Below are positions 31,007 through 37,225 of a stretch of 37,225 nt of DNA, piece after piece. A program made the position numbers and the translations under genes. The stretch's first letter is position 1; every line of letters starts with the position of its first letter. The notes beneath the pieces are model-generated. The model worked only from the letters and a program-made list of their open reading frames with translations. It did not search any database and was not told where the DNA came from. The stretch lies in IMG/VR virus record IMGVR_UViG_3300049259_000181, positions 1 through 37,225 of that record; one strand, given 5' to 3'. This stretch comes from a virus.

Positions 31007-32715
31007 GCGATCGCCTCCGGGACGTGGATGATGGCCCGCAGCCGCACCCCGGCCCATGCACCAACCGGCGGCGAGACCGCGTTGCCGAAACCATCCACCT
31101 GGTCACGGGCCGGGCCCCACACGACGAAATCGCCCTGGTGATCAGGGAAGTCCACGTCGAACCCGCAGCCGCGGCCGATTTCGTGGCTGCCCATCATCCG
31201 GAAGTAGCAGTCTTCGAGTGTGAGGTTGGCGAGGGTCGCGCGCCATTGCGCGGCCAGGCATGCGTCAACGGGGTCAGAGCCAGCGCTGGCGCCGTTGATC
31301 GTTCCGGCGGCGGTGAGAAGACCGGGAATCTGGTCCGAGGTGACGGTCGGCATCGCTTCGGCGTGCACCGTGGGGATCGTGTTCTGCCGGTACGGCAGGA
31401 CCCCGGACGACAGCACCCCGAGCGTCTCCGACCCGACCTGCGTCGGCAGCGGATCGGTCGTGGGACGTGGTGCGCCCTGGTAGTTGTCGATCGCGAGCAC
31501 AACCGCTTTTTCGTGGGTCGAGGTCACGGTGTCCATCGGCAGCGTGATGTGCTGCCCGTCCCCGTTGTGCCGGTGCGCGGCGATAACCGAACCCGTCGCG
31601 ACCGCGACCGGCGTGCCAGTCGACAGGATCGCGGTCTCCTGCTGACTGGTTTGCGTGGCCATTGGCTGCCACGGGTGCCGCTCCGAACCGTGCACGGTCT
31701 TCGCCGGCATGAGCACCGCAGGGAAGTCGGCGAACTTCCGAAGGCAGCGTTCCGCGCGGGCCATCGTCCCGGCGGCCAGCGGCCCGCGTGAGCCGTCCTT
31801 GAACGTGCGGAGCGGCTTGTCCCCGATGCGGGTGCCCAAGTTGGTCAGGTCGAGCGCCGCCAGCGACGGTGTCATCGGCGGGACCACTGGGCGTCGGCAG
31901 GACGGGCACCGGTATTCGTACTGCTTGCCGTAGCGCACCGAGCCGGACGCGGGCACACCGGTTTTCCACGTCCACACGGCCTGGACGACGCGGTCGCATC
32001 GGCCACACCACGATCCGGGCCGGTGTTCGAGGTCCGGGGTCGGCAGTTGCCGGTCCCAGAACGCGATGTAGAGGCGGTCACGCGACTGCGGGACGCCGAA
32101 GAACATCGAGTTCAGGTACAGCACGCGGTACCGGTAGTTCAGCTTCTCGAATTCCTTGAGCCACCACCTGTACGTGCTGCCGTCGCCCACCTTCGGTCGG
32201 CCCGGGATGGCCGGACCCCACGAGGTGAGCTCGGTCGTGCACTCGACGAGGATCAGCCGAGGGTGGTGCTGCGCGGCATAGTGCAAAACACAGTTGGCCG
32301 TCGCCCGGTCACGCTCCGACCGCGTCACCCGCGCGTCGAACTCCGGATCGTCCATATCGAACAAGGTGAGACCCTGCGCGTACGCCTTCTGGGTGTTGGC
32401 TCCGGAGTGGTTCGTACAGGTGACTCCGGCGGCGAGCAGGTCAACGGCAGGGAGGTCGCGGACGGAGTGGTAGTCGGATGATTCCGGGTCGACGAGGTCG
32501 GCGATCCAGTGCTCGGTGTTCGGATGGTTGGCCTCGTGGACCTCGATCTTGTAGGGGTCGTGGTTCGCGGCGATGATCGTTTCGAACCCCGCCAGCTCGA
32601 TGCCCCGCGAGAGGCCACCGAAGCCACTGAAGAGGTCCCCGGCGATGACGTCGTCGTGGCGGAATCGTCGTTGTCGCTTGGCGGGACGGTGTGTGGCGGT
32701 GCGGCTTCGCGTCAT
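31003..32715 (-). CDS. Cytosine-C5 DNA methyltransferase (atypical motifs)
   Basis: A 570-aa Dcm-type enzyme. Motif I DLFSGFGGLS (27-36) binds SAM. The motif IV loop reads GVTCTNHS with C100 in the catalytic position but Thr in place of the usual Pro. Motif VI is ECT (158-160) in place of ENV, keeping the Glu. Motif VIII is PQSRDR (209-214) and motif X GNAVSPPV (544-551). A zinc ribbon (C237, C240, C270, C273) and a long variable region (about 275-510) carry target recognition. It is likely active, as Cys and Glu are kept. No cognate restriction gene is adjacent, so it probably shields element DNA. Confidence 0.9.
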   Translation of the reverse strand: MTRSRTATHRPAKRQRRFRHDDVIAGDLFSGFGGLSRGIELAGFETIIAANHDPYKIEVHEANHPNTEHWIADLVDPESSDYHSVRDLPAVDLLAAGVTCTNHSGANTQKAYAQGLTLFDMDDPEFDARVTRSERDRATANCVLHYAAQHHPRLILVECTTELTSWGPAIPGRPKVGDGSTYRWWLKEFEKLNYRYRVLYLNSMFFGVPQSRDRLYIAFWDRQLPTPDLEHRPGSWCGRCDRVVQAVWTWKTGVPASGSVRYGKQYEYRCPSCRRPVVPPMTPSLAALDLTNLGTRIGDKPLRTFKDGSRGPLAAGTMARAERCLRKFADFPAVLMPAKTVHGSERHPWQPMATQTSQQETAILSTGTPVAVATGSVIAAHRHNGDGQHITLPMDTVTSTHEKAVVLAIDNYQGAPRPTTDPLPTQVGSETLGVLSSGVLPYRQNTIPTVHAEAMPTVTSDQIPGLLTAAGTINGASAGSDPVDACLAAQWRATLANLTLEDCYFRMMGSHEIGRGCGFDVDFPDHQGDFVVWGPARDQVDGFGNAVSPPVGAWAGVRLRAIIHVPEAIA

Positions 32716-33950
32716 GCCTGCGGTCCCGCTTCACCAGCGGTGTCGCCGCCCTGAGTCGCCAGCTCGCCACGTTTAAGCTCAGCGTCCAGCGCGGCCTTAC
32801 GGTCGTCCGACTGAAGGACGGTGCCGAGCCGGTTGAGGACATCGCGGGCTTCGGCGTAGGTGATGTCGCTGGACGACGTGAGTTCGCCGGGGCGGCCGAC
32901 CAGTAGACCGAGCGTGGTGAGCTTGTCGTCCCGTTCAGTGAGGTCGAGATCGCCGAGCTGTGCGTGGAGCCGGTTCTGCTGCGACTGGTTGATCAGCGGC
33001 TGCTTTTTCGTGTCCCCCGTGCTGGCGCCCGTAGATCGCTTGACCGACTTCGCGGTGTCCTCCGCCGGCGGCTGTTCGTCGGGTTGCTCGTGCTGCCCGC
33101 CGTCGGGGCCGTCTCCGTCTTCCGGTTCCTCGCCGACAACTTCGCCGTCGATGTCGCCGGGCATCGGGTGCTCGCCGTGCAGCATCGATTCGGGGCTGGG
33201 TGCGAGGTCAACGCGGACACTGCTGTCGGCTTCCAGGGCGTAGGCCAGGTCGGTGGACTTGGGCATCCACTTGGCCAGCCGCAGGAACGTGGTTTTAGTT
33301 GCCATCTCGTCGAAGTTGTCTCGCCACGGGCCGACGACCTCGCCCTGCTTGGTGCGGGCCATGGCAAAGCGGTCGCGCCACTCCTCGCATTCGGTTTTGC
33401 TCATGTGCCAGAACGCGTAGCCACCGGTGGTGTATTTGACGATGGTGTAGTAGCCGATCGCCTCACCACGGGGACCGCTCTTCGGCGGCTTGTGCACCAG
33501 GTTGTCGGCGAGCCCGTAGTCGATGTCGAACTCGTCGTTTTCGTAGACGACACGGGCGATGAGGGTGGAGATCTGGCCGGATCGCTGCGCGAGTTCGCGG
33601 TAGCCCTGGTAGCCGATGATCAGCTGGGCTTTGTGGCTGCGGGACCGGTTGTCCCAGAACGGCAGCAGCCACGCGTGGCCGAGCACACCGGGGCGGAGGC
33701 CGAGCTGCGCGCAGGTCATCAGTCCACCGAGGACCGAGTACTTGTCGCATTTGTCGAGGTTGCGGGTGGTGCGCAGTGCGGTGATCGCGTCCCGGATCAA
33801 CTGGGCGGCTTCGGCGCCGTGCGGCATGGCGAGCGCGAACTGCTTCTCCATGCGCTGGATCTCGACAGCCAGCGACGCCGGCTGGTCGTCGCCCGTGCGG
33901 GCTGGTGCGTTGGTGTTGTCGCGGACGCGGGTGGCGAGGTTGTTGCCCAT
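32712..33950 (-). CDS. recT: RecT-family single-strand annealing protein
   Basis: A 412-aa protein. Residues about 30-245 are RecT: LMTCAQLGLRPGVLGHAWLL, LIIGYQGYRELAQRSGQI, VVYENDEFDIDYG, GYYTIVKYTTGGYAFWHMSK and FDEMATKTTFLRLAKWMP. The rest is a long acidic linker and an extra helical C-terminal domain (about 320-400) absent from short RecT proteins. RecT anneals complementary strands and promotes strand invasion with its partner exonuclease, here the YqaJ-type enzyme 50 nt upstream. AGGGAG lies 15 nt before the ATG at 33950. It would serve element replication and repair. Confidence 0.93.
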   Translation of the reverse strand: MGNNLATRVRDNTNAPARTGDDQPASLAVEIQRMEKQFALAMPHGAEAAQLIRDAITALRTTRNLDKCDKYSVLGGLMTCAQLGLRPGVLGHAWLLPFWDNRSRSHKAQLIIGYQGYRELAQRSGQISTLIARVVYENDEFDIDYGLADNLVHKPPKSGPRGEAIGYYTIVKYTTGGYAFWHMSKTECEEWRDRFAMARTKQGEVVGPWRDNFDEMATKTTFLRLAKWMPKSTDLAYALEADSSVRVDLAPSPESMLHGEHPMPGDIDGEVVGEEPEDGDGPDGGQHEQPDEQPPAEDTAKSVKRSTGASTGDTKKQPLINQSQQNRLHAQLGDLDLTERDDKLTTLGLLVGRPGELTSSSDITYAEARDVLNRLGTVLQSDDRKAALDAELKRGELATQGGDTAGEAGPQA

Positions 33951-34000
33951 GTGGAGGTGCTCCCTGGTTGGTGGGTTTGGTGCTGGCGCCGGATGTCCGG

Positions 34001-35032
34001 CTAGTTCTTGAAGTTGAGGACCCGGGGCCGGCAGGCGCGGTAGATGTCCGGGTGGTCGGTGGCGAGGGCGTCGACGTCGAGCCGGTCGACCGTGACGGGG
34101 CGCGTGTACTGGTCGGCGAGTTCGGGGTGGTTCGCGCGGAGCTTCTTCTCGGAGAAAGCACCGGTGTTTTTCCAGGTGGCGATCTCGTCGTCGCCGCACA
34201 TCAGCCGCTCACGTGTGCCGAGCCGGTCGCGGATCCGGTTCTTCAGGGCGTCGGCGTCGGCCTTCGCTGCCTTTTCCCCGGCGGCTGTCTTGTCTCGTTC
34301 CAGCACGATCTGGTCGCGTTCGGTTTCGTCGACGTCGACGATGCTGTCCGGATCGGCGAGTCCGTAGCGTTCGGCGAGGTAGCGGGTGGCGTCGTCGGAG
34401 CCGTCCCAGTCCGGCGCTGTTCCGGTCTTCACGTGGTCGACCCAGAAGCGCTTGCCGACGTCGACAAGGACCTCGATCAGGTCGTCGTCGCGTTCGACGA
34501 CGCGGTACAGGTTCCGTTGGCCGCCGATGAGGGCGGCGACGTGCCAGAAGTCCAGCCCGGTCACGGCCATGGCCCAGTTCGCCTGCAGTTCGGCGTGGTC
34601 GGCGGTCTGGCCGTCTTTCCAGTCGTGTGCCTTGAACTGCGTCGTGGTTTTGATCTCCAGGCCCGCCCCGTCGGACACGAGGCCGTCGGGGTTGACCAGC
34701 ATCCACGGCCACTTGCGTGATCGGTAGGTGCCGGCCAGGGAGACGGTGAGACCGTGTACGCGCGCGAACCGGTCTCGCAGGACCGGCTCCAGCAGGTGCC
34801 CCATCTCGGCTTCTTCGGACGGGTTGTCGTCGATGAGCGGCAGTTGGCCGGTTTTGTCCAGCCAGAGCATGTAGGGCGAGTACTTGGAGATCCCGACGAG
34901 TGTGGAGATGTCGCTGCCGCCGATGCCGGTGCGGCGTGTGGCGAGCCATTCGGCGCGGTTGGGGCCTGGTGGCAGCACCAGCTCGGCGACCGCGGGGTTG
35001 ATCCCGGGTGCGGTGTGCAGGGGAGTGGTCAT
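34001..35032 (-). CDS. YqaJ-family viral recombinase exonuclease
   Basis: A 343-aa lambda-exonuclease-like nuclease. Core residues are visible: GIGGSD (36-41), GHLLEP with E82, NPDG with D116 (114-117) and LEIKTT with E126 and K128 (125-130); a Gln helix follows (AELQANWAMAV). The C-terminal third is a charged helical region. It makes 3' single strands for RecT. ATG at 35032 overlaps the stop of the upstream gene (TAATG), so the in-frame start 4 codons earlier is not used here. Confidence 0.92.
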   Translation of the reverse strand: MTTPLHTAPGINPAVAELVLPPGPNRAEWLATRRTGIGGSDISTLVGISKYSPYMLWLDKTGQLPLIDDNPSEEAEMGHLLEPVLRDRFARVHGLTVSLAGTYRSRKWPWMLVNPDGLVSDGAGLEIKTTTQFKAHDWKDGQTADHAELQANWAMAVTGLDFWHVAALIGGQRNLYRVVERDDDLIEVLVDVGKRFWVDHVKTGTAPDWDGSDDATRYLAERYGLADPDSIVDVDETERDQIVLERDKTAAGEKAAKADADALKNRIRDRLGTRERLMCGDDEIATWKNTGAFSEKKLRANHPELADQYTRPVTVDRLDVDALATDHPDIYRACRPRVLNFKN

Positions 35033-35271
35033 TACGCGTACCACCGAGCGAAGTCGGCGTCGTGCACGACGAGTACGTCACGGGCCAGGGTCGCGGGGTT
35101 GGGGTGTCCGTCGCGGATCGCGGTGAGCGCGGCGACGAGCAGTTCGTCGGCGAGCCCGTGCCCGACCTCGGGATCGGCTTTGCCGAGTTCGGCGAGCTTG
35201 TCCCGCATCTGCTCGGTGGTGAGGCCCCGGTATCCGGCGAGTTCCCAGCGCAGTTTCTCGATCTCACCCAT
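35032..35271 (-). CDS. Small helical protein before the exonuclease
   Basis: A 79-aa acidic, helical protein (MGEIEKLRWELAGYRGLTTE at the start). ATG at 35271 overlaps the stop of a 13-codon ORF (TGATG) and its own stop overlaps the exonuclease start. It may be an accessory to the recombination pair. No family recognised. Confidence 0.65.
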   Translation of the reverse strand: MGEIEKLRWELAGYRGLTTEQMRDKLAELGKADPEVGHGLADELLVAALTAIRDGHPNPATLARDVLVVHDADFARWYA

Positions 35272-35312
35272 CAGGCCACCACCCGGCGGGCGCTGTCTGT
35301 CTCGCTGGTCAC
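35271..35312 (-). CDS. 13-codon coupling ORF
   Basis: GTG at 35312 overlaps the previous stop (GTGA) and its TGA overlaps the next ATG (TGATG). It encodes VTSETDSARRVVA. GGTGGTGG just before the next ATG may serve as that gene's ribosome site. Probably a translation-coupling cistron, if translated at all. Confidence 0.3.
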   Translation of the reverse strand: MTSETDSARRVVA

Positions 35313-35707
35313 GATGCGCTCGCGATCGGGGTGTCGCCGCCGTTCAGGTACTCGGTGATCGCTTCGGCGGGAATGTGATAGCTGTGGCCCGTGTTGCGGG
35401 CCCGGAGCTGGTTGGAGTGGATCAACCTGCGGACCTGCTTGTCGCTCTTGAGGTCGAGCAGTTCTCTCGTCTCGGCGACCGAGTACATCGCTTTGCCGTT
35501 GAGGCCGGGCCCGGTCGGGGTGTGTTCTGGCGGCTGTTCGCCGTAGGCGGCGGCGACGCGGGCGCTGAGGCGGGCGGCGAGGTCGCGGGCCAGGGCGCGT
35601 TCCTCTGGCGTCCACAGGATGCGGGCGTCGGTTGCCCGGGCGTCGGTGAGTGCGGTGGCGAGCCGCAATGCCCCTGACAGGTCGGCAACACGGTCGACGC
35701 CGGTCAT
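35309..35707 (-). CDS. Excisionase-like helix-turn-helix protein
   Basis: A 132-aa protein. Residues about 73-120 (AMYSVAETRELLDLKSDKQV, RRLIHSNQLRARNTGHSYHI, PAEAITEYL) match the MerR-like winged helix of excisionases and HTH_17 proteins: Arg-rich recognition helix and a G-x-S/x-Y wing before 'IP..AI.EYL'. The N-terminal 70 residues are helical. It may direct excision of an integrase not in this window, or be a transcription factor. ATG at 35707 overlaps the preceding stop (ATGA). Confidence 0.72.
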   Translation of the reverse strand: MTGVDRVADLSGALRLATALTDARATDARILWTPEERALARDLAARLSARVAAAYGEQPPEHTPTGPGLNGKAMYSVAETRELLDLKSDKQVRRLIHSNQLRARNTGHSYHIPAEAITEYLNGGDTPIASAS

Positions 35708-36024
35708 GCGGCATCACCGGCGTCGGTGCCGCGGTCGAGCAGGTCGATGGCTTCGACGAGGCGCTTGCTCGCTTCGGCTTCGCTGACCTCCGTGTGCTCC
35801 CGGGGTTCGAGCATGCTCTTCGGCACTTGCAGCGCGTTAGCGAGTTTGCTGATGGCGTCTGCGGTGGGCTTTCTGTCGCCGCGCAGCAGTTGGCGCACGC
35901 TTTCGTGCGACATGCCGGCGGCTTTGCCGAGGCTGCGGAGGTTCCAGTGGCCGTCCTTTTTGACGATCGTCTGGAGTTCGACCCAGGGTTTCGGTGGCTG
36001 GGGCGGCGGGTTTGTAGCGATCAT
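35704..36024 (-). CDS. XRE/Cro-type helix-turn-helix protein
   Basis: A 106-aa protein, first gene of operon A. A helix-turn-helix of the Cro/CI kind covers about 28-72 (LRSLGKAAGMSHESVRQLLR, then GDRKPTADAISKLANALQVP). The C-terminus is acidic. The predicted -10 box (36033-36038) is only 8 nt upstream of the ATG, so the mRNA would be leaderless or nearly so. By position next to a divergent repressor candidate it resembles Cro and may bind the shared operators. Confidence 0.82.
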   Translation of the reverse strand: MIATNPPPQPPKPWVELQTIVKKDGHWNLRSLGKAAGMSHESVRQLLRGDRKPTADAISKLANALQVPKSMLEPREHTEVSEAEASKRLVEAIDLLDRGTDAGDAA

Positions 36025-36028
36025 GGTG

Positions 36029-36061
36029 TGTCAGTTTACGTCAACTGATGTCAACTGACAA
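36029..36061 (-). promoter_or_regulatory. Operon A promoter with operator
   Basis: Read leftward: TTGTCA (-35, 36056-36061), 17-nt spacer GTTGACATCAGTTGACG, TAAACT (-10, 36033-36038). On the + strand there are two direct repeats GTCAACTGAT/GTCAACTGAC (36040-36059), enclosed by an 8-bp inverted repeat TGTCAGTT (36029-36036) and AACTGACA (36053-36060). The central 21 bp (36035-36055) equal those of the operon B promoter; the outer inverted repeat is not kept there. A second possible operator is the palindrome CGAATATTCG (36099-36108), nearer the rightward gene. TAATAC at 36074-36079 may be a -10 box for that gene. Confidence 0.72.
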
Positions 36062-36157
36062 TATTGGACGTAGTAATACGCGGCCGACCTGTGTCAACCG
36101 AATATTCGAACAGGTGAACGGTTGGCGCTCGCGGGTACTTTGCCCCACGATGCATCC

Positions 36158-36676
36158 GTGTCATCACCAAGCAAGCAGGGCCCGGAGCGCGGCTGGTCTT
36201 GGCCGCTCGGCCCTAAGTTGAGGAAGGCGCGCGAGGCCCGCCAGTTGGGGCTGCGCGGGGCCGCGAGGGCGGCCGGGATCTCTTCGACCACATGGATGCA
36301 GCTCGAATCCGGGATGAGAAATCTCGGCGGCGGGGTGATGAGGAAACCGAATCCGCGCCCGAATATCGTGATCAAAGCGGCAGAGGTGGCTGGGCTGGAG
36401 CCGGATGAGGCTCTGCGTCTCGCGGGGATCGACCCCAGGAGGGCCGCTCGGGCGCTGAACGACGACCAGGACTACCGGCGCTCGGAGACGGTGGCTCAGC
36501 GCGAGGTGACGCAGCGGTACGCGCGACTGAACGAAGACCAGCGGCGTGCCTTGCTGGCGTTGATCGATTCGATGTTGCCGCCCAGCCTGGGTGACGAGGA
36601 GGATCCGGTGGTGCCGCCGATGGGCGAGCCGCGCGGCGGTGAAACGAACCGGACCACGCCCCGTCAGGGCCGCTAG
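36158..36676 (+). CDS. XRE-type repressor candidate
   Basis: A 172-aa protein transcribed away from operon A. A helix-turn-helix region lies at about 17-75 (LGPKLRKAREARQLGLRGAA, RAAGISSTTWMQLESGMR), with an insertion before a third helix group (IVIKAAEVAGLEPDEALRLA). The C-terminus (about 100-172) is charged and could mediate oligomerisation; no LexA-type protease residues are seen. Divergent placement makes it the CI-like partner of the 36024 gene. GTG at 36158 has no ribosome site; a TTG at 36122 in frame is possible. Its TAG shares the CTAG with the stop of the facing gene. Confidence 0.75.
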   Translation: MSSPSKQGPERGWSWPLGPKLRKAREARQLGLRGAARAAGISSTTWMQLESGMRNLGGGVMRKPNPRPNIVIKAAEVAGLEPDEALRLAGIDPRRAARALNDDQDYRRSETVAQREVTQRYARLNEDQRRALLALIDSMLPPSLGDEEDPVVPPMGEPRGGETNRTTPRQGR

Positions 36677-36939
36677 CTTCCGTCGCGTTGCCGCTGCCGC
36701 TGGAGATTGGCGAGAACGTCCTCGAGGAGTGTGATCTGGTCGTCGAGGCTCAGGCCGGCGGAGGGAATCCAGGCGCACCGTTCGGTGATGTCGCCGTTGT
36801 CCTCGAAGTTGGCGACGCCGGCGGCGATGAGGTAGCCGGTCACCATGCTGCGGGGGGTGATGATTCCGGCGTCGGCGAATTTGGCGGCGATGGCGGCTTC
36901 AGCTTCGTCGGCGGTGTTCGGGGTCCAGGATCTGGTCAC
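36673..36939 (-). CDS. Small protein of unknown function
   Basis: An 88-aa protein. GTG at 36939 follows GAGGGAGGAC by 6 nt. The sequence is helical with a central hydrophobic part (MVTGYLIAAGVANFED) and a Gln/Arg-rich end (LQRQRQRDGS). It faces the repressor gene and overlaps it by 4 bp at the stops. Function unknown. Confidence 0.62.
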   Translation of the reverse strand: MTRSWTPNTADEAEAAIAAKFADAGIITPRSMVTGYLIAAGVANFEDNGDITERCAWIPSAGLSLDDQITLLEDVLANLQRQRQRDGS

Positions 36940-37225
36940 GCTGCTGTCCTCCCTCGAACCGGGCCACCCTCCCCGGCGTTGGTGTCTGTCCCCGTCCCGT
37001 ATGTGGTGTGCTCACACACGGTGTTCGGGGAGGGGTTTGTGGTTGTCCGTGGGAAGGGCCACTAGTGCATCATGACTACTGATGTGACGCATCTTGCCTG
37101 AATGTCTCTCATTCTTATGGAGCATCAGACCTAGGGGAAATGGCCGAGTCGTGATCGCTGGGTGATTGGTTACGCCTAAGTATTCGGCCATTTCGGGGGT
37201 TAACGAATTGGAGCGGTGGGGGGTT
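36940..37225. other. Non-coding end with inverted repeats
   Basis: No convincing gene lies in the last 286 nt. It contains CCCTCCCCG (36967-36975) pairing with CGGGGAGGG (37026-37034), a small hairpin GTGTG-CTCA-CACAC (37006-37019) between them, and an 11-bp perfect inverted repeat GAAATGGCCGA (37137-37147) / TCGGCCATTTC (37184-37194) with a 36-nt centre. From about 37070 the base composition is clearly richer in A+T than the rest. Promoter, operator, recombination or partition site are all possible; the window ends too soon to decide. Confidence 0.45.

Noticed and set aside
36122-36676. TTG start at 36122 for the repressor candidate
   Set aside because: The first 12 residues have no helix-turn-helix content, no ribosome site precedes it, and GTG 36158 gives the usual short N-terminus; kept only as an alternative.
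1-37225. Integrase or transposase gene
   Set aside because: No protein shows tyrosine or serine recombinase or DDE motifs. The excisionase-like protein suggests that an integrase could be outside the window.
1-37225. tRNA or rRNA genes
   Set aside because: No cloverleaf with paired acceptor ends and T-loop, and no rRNA-like sequence, was found by eye.

Overview
The window is high-GC DNA from a mycelial actinomycete mobile element. Host clues are the GC content, many GTG starts, a WhiB-like Fe-S regulator, an SsgA-like protein (a family known from sporulating actinomycetes) and an FtsK/TraB-type translocase. A Pseudonocardiaceae or Streptomyces-like host is an inference; no chromosomal marker gene is present. 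No capsid, portal, terminase, tail or integrase gene was found in 37 kb. The element therefore looks more like a conjugative/integrative element or plasmid with a phage-style replication and control module than an ordinary prophage. Structural or integrase genes could lie outside the window.

Layout. (1) 1-8036, rightward: the end of an unknown gene coupled to a two-TM FtsK/TraB-like ATPase, a repeat-rich spacer (possible transfer site), a lipoprotein and several small proteins. A leftward HTH/endonuclease VII pair (3811-4637) interrupts this. It continues with small cistrons, a WhiB-like protein, a HIT protein and an M23 peptidase. A 13-bp-stem hairpin (8163-8193) separates this block from the convergent leftward block. 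(2) 8206-25001, leftward operon B: about 35 mostly small genes joined almost throughout by 1-8 nt overlaps. Recognisable members are a SLOG/DUF2493 protein, a nuclease-like lipoprotein, an SNF2-type helicase next to a PD-(D/E)XK nuclease-like protein, DUF4326, a P-loop kinase, a sigma-like protein, a LAGLIDADG endonuclease and an SsgA-like protein. (3) 25242-36024, leftward operon A: two HTH proteins (one excisionase-like), YqaJ exonuclease, RecT annealase, a cytosine-C5 methyltransferase, DUF1643, a helicase-methyltransferase fusion, a winged-helix replication initiator carrying iteron-like repeats, and DnaB helicase. (4) 36025-37225: divergent control region, rightward HTH repressor candidate, a small leftward gene and a non-coding end with inverted repeats.

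How it may work. Operons A and B each start at a promoter containing the same 21-bp sequence (25049-25069 and 36035-36055), placed between the -35 and -10 boxes. This predicts co-regulation by one or both HTH proteins at 35.7-36.7 kb. Derepression would give initiator plus DnaB acting at the repeats inside the initiator gene, RecT/YqaJ recombination, DNA modification by two methyltransferases, and expression of the accessory block. The translocase would move double-stranded DNA between hyphae. The control and origin assignments rest on sequence pattern; no experiment or database search was available.
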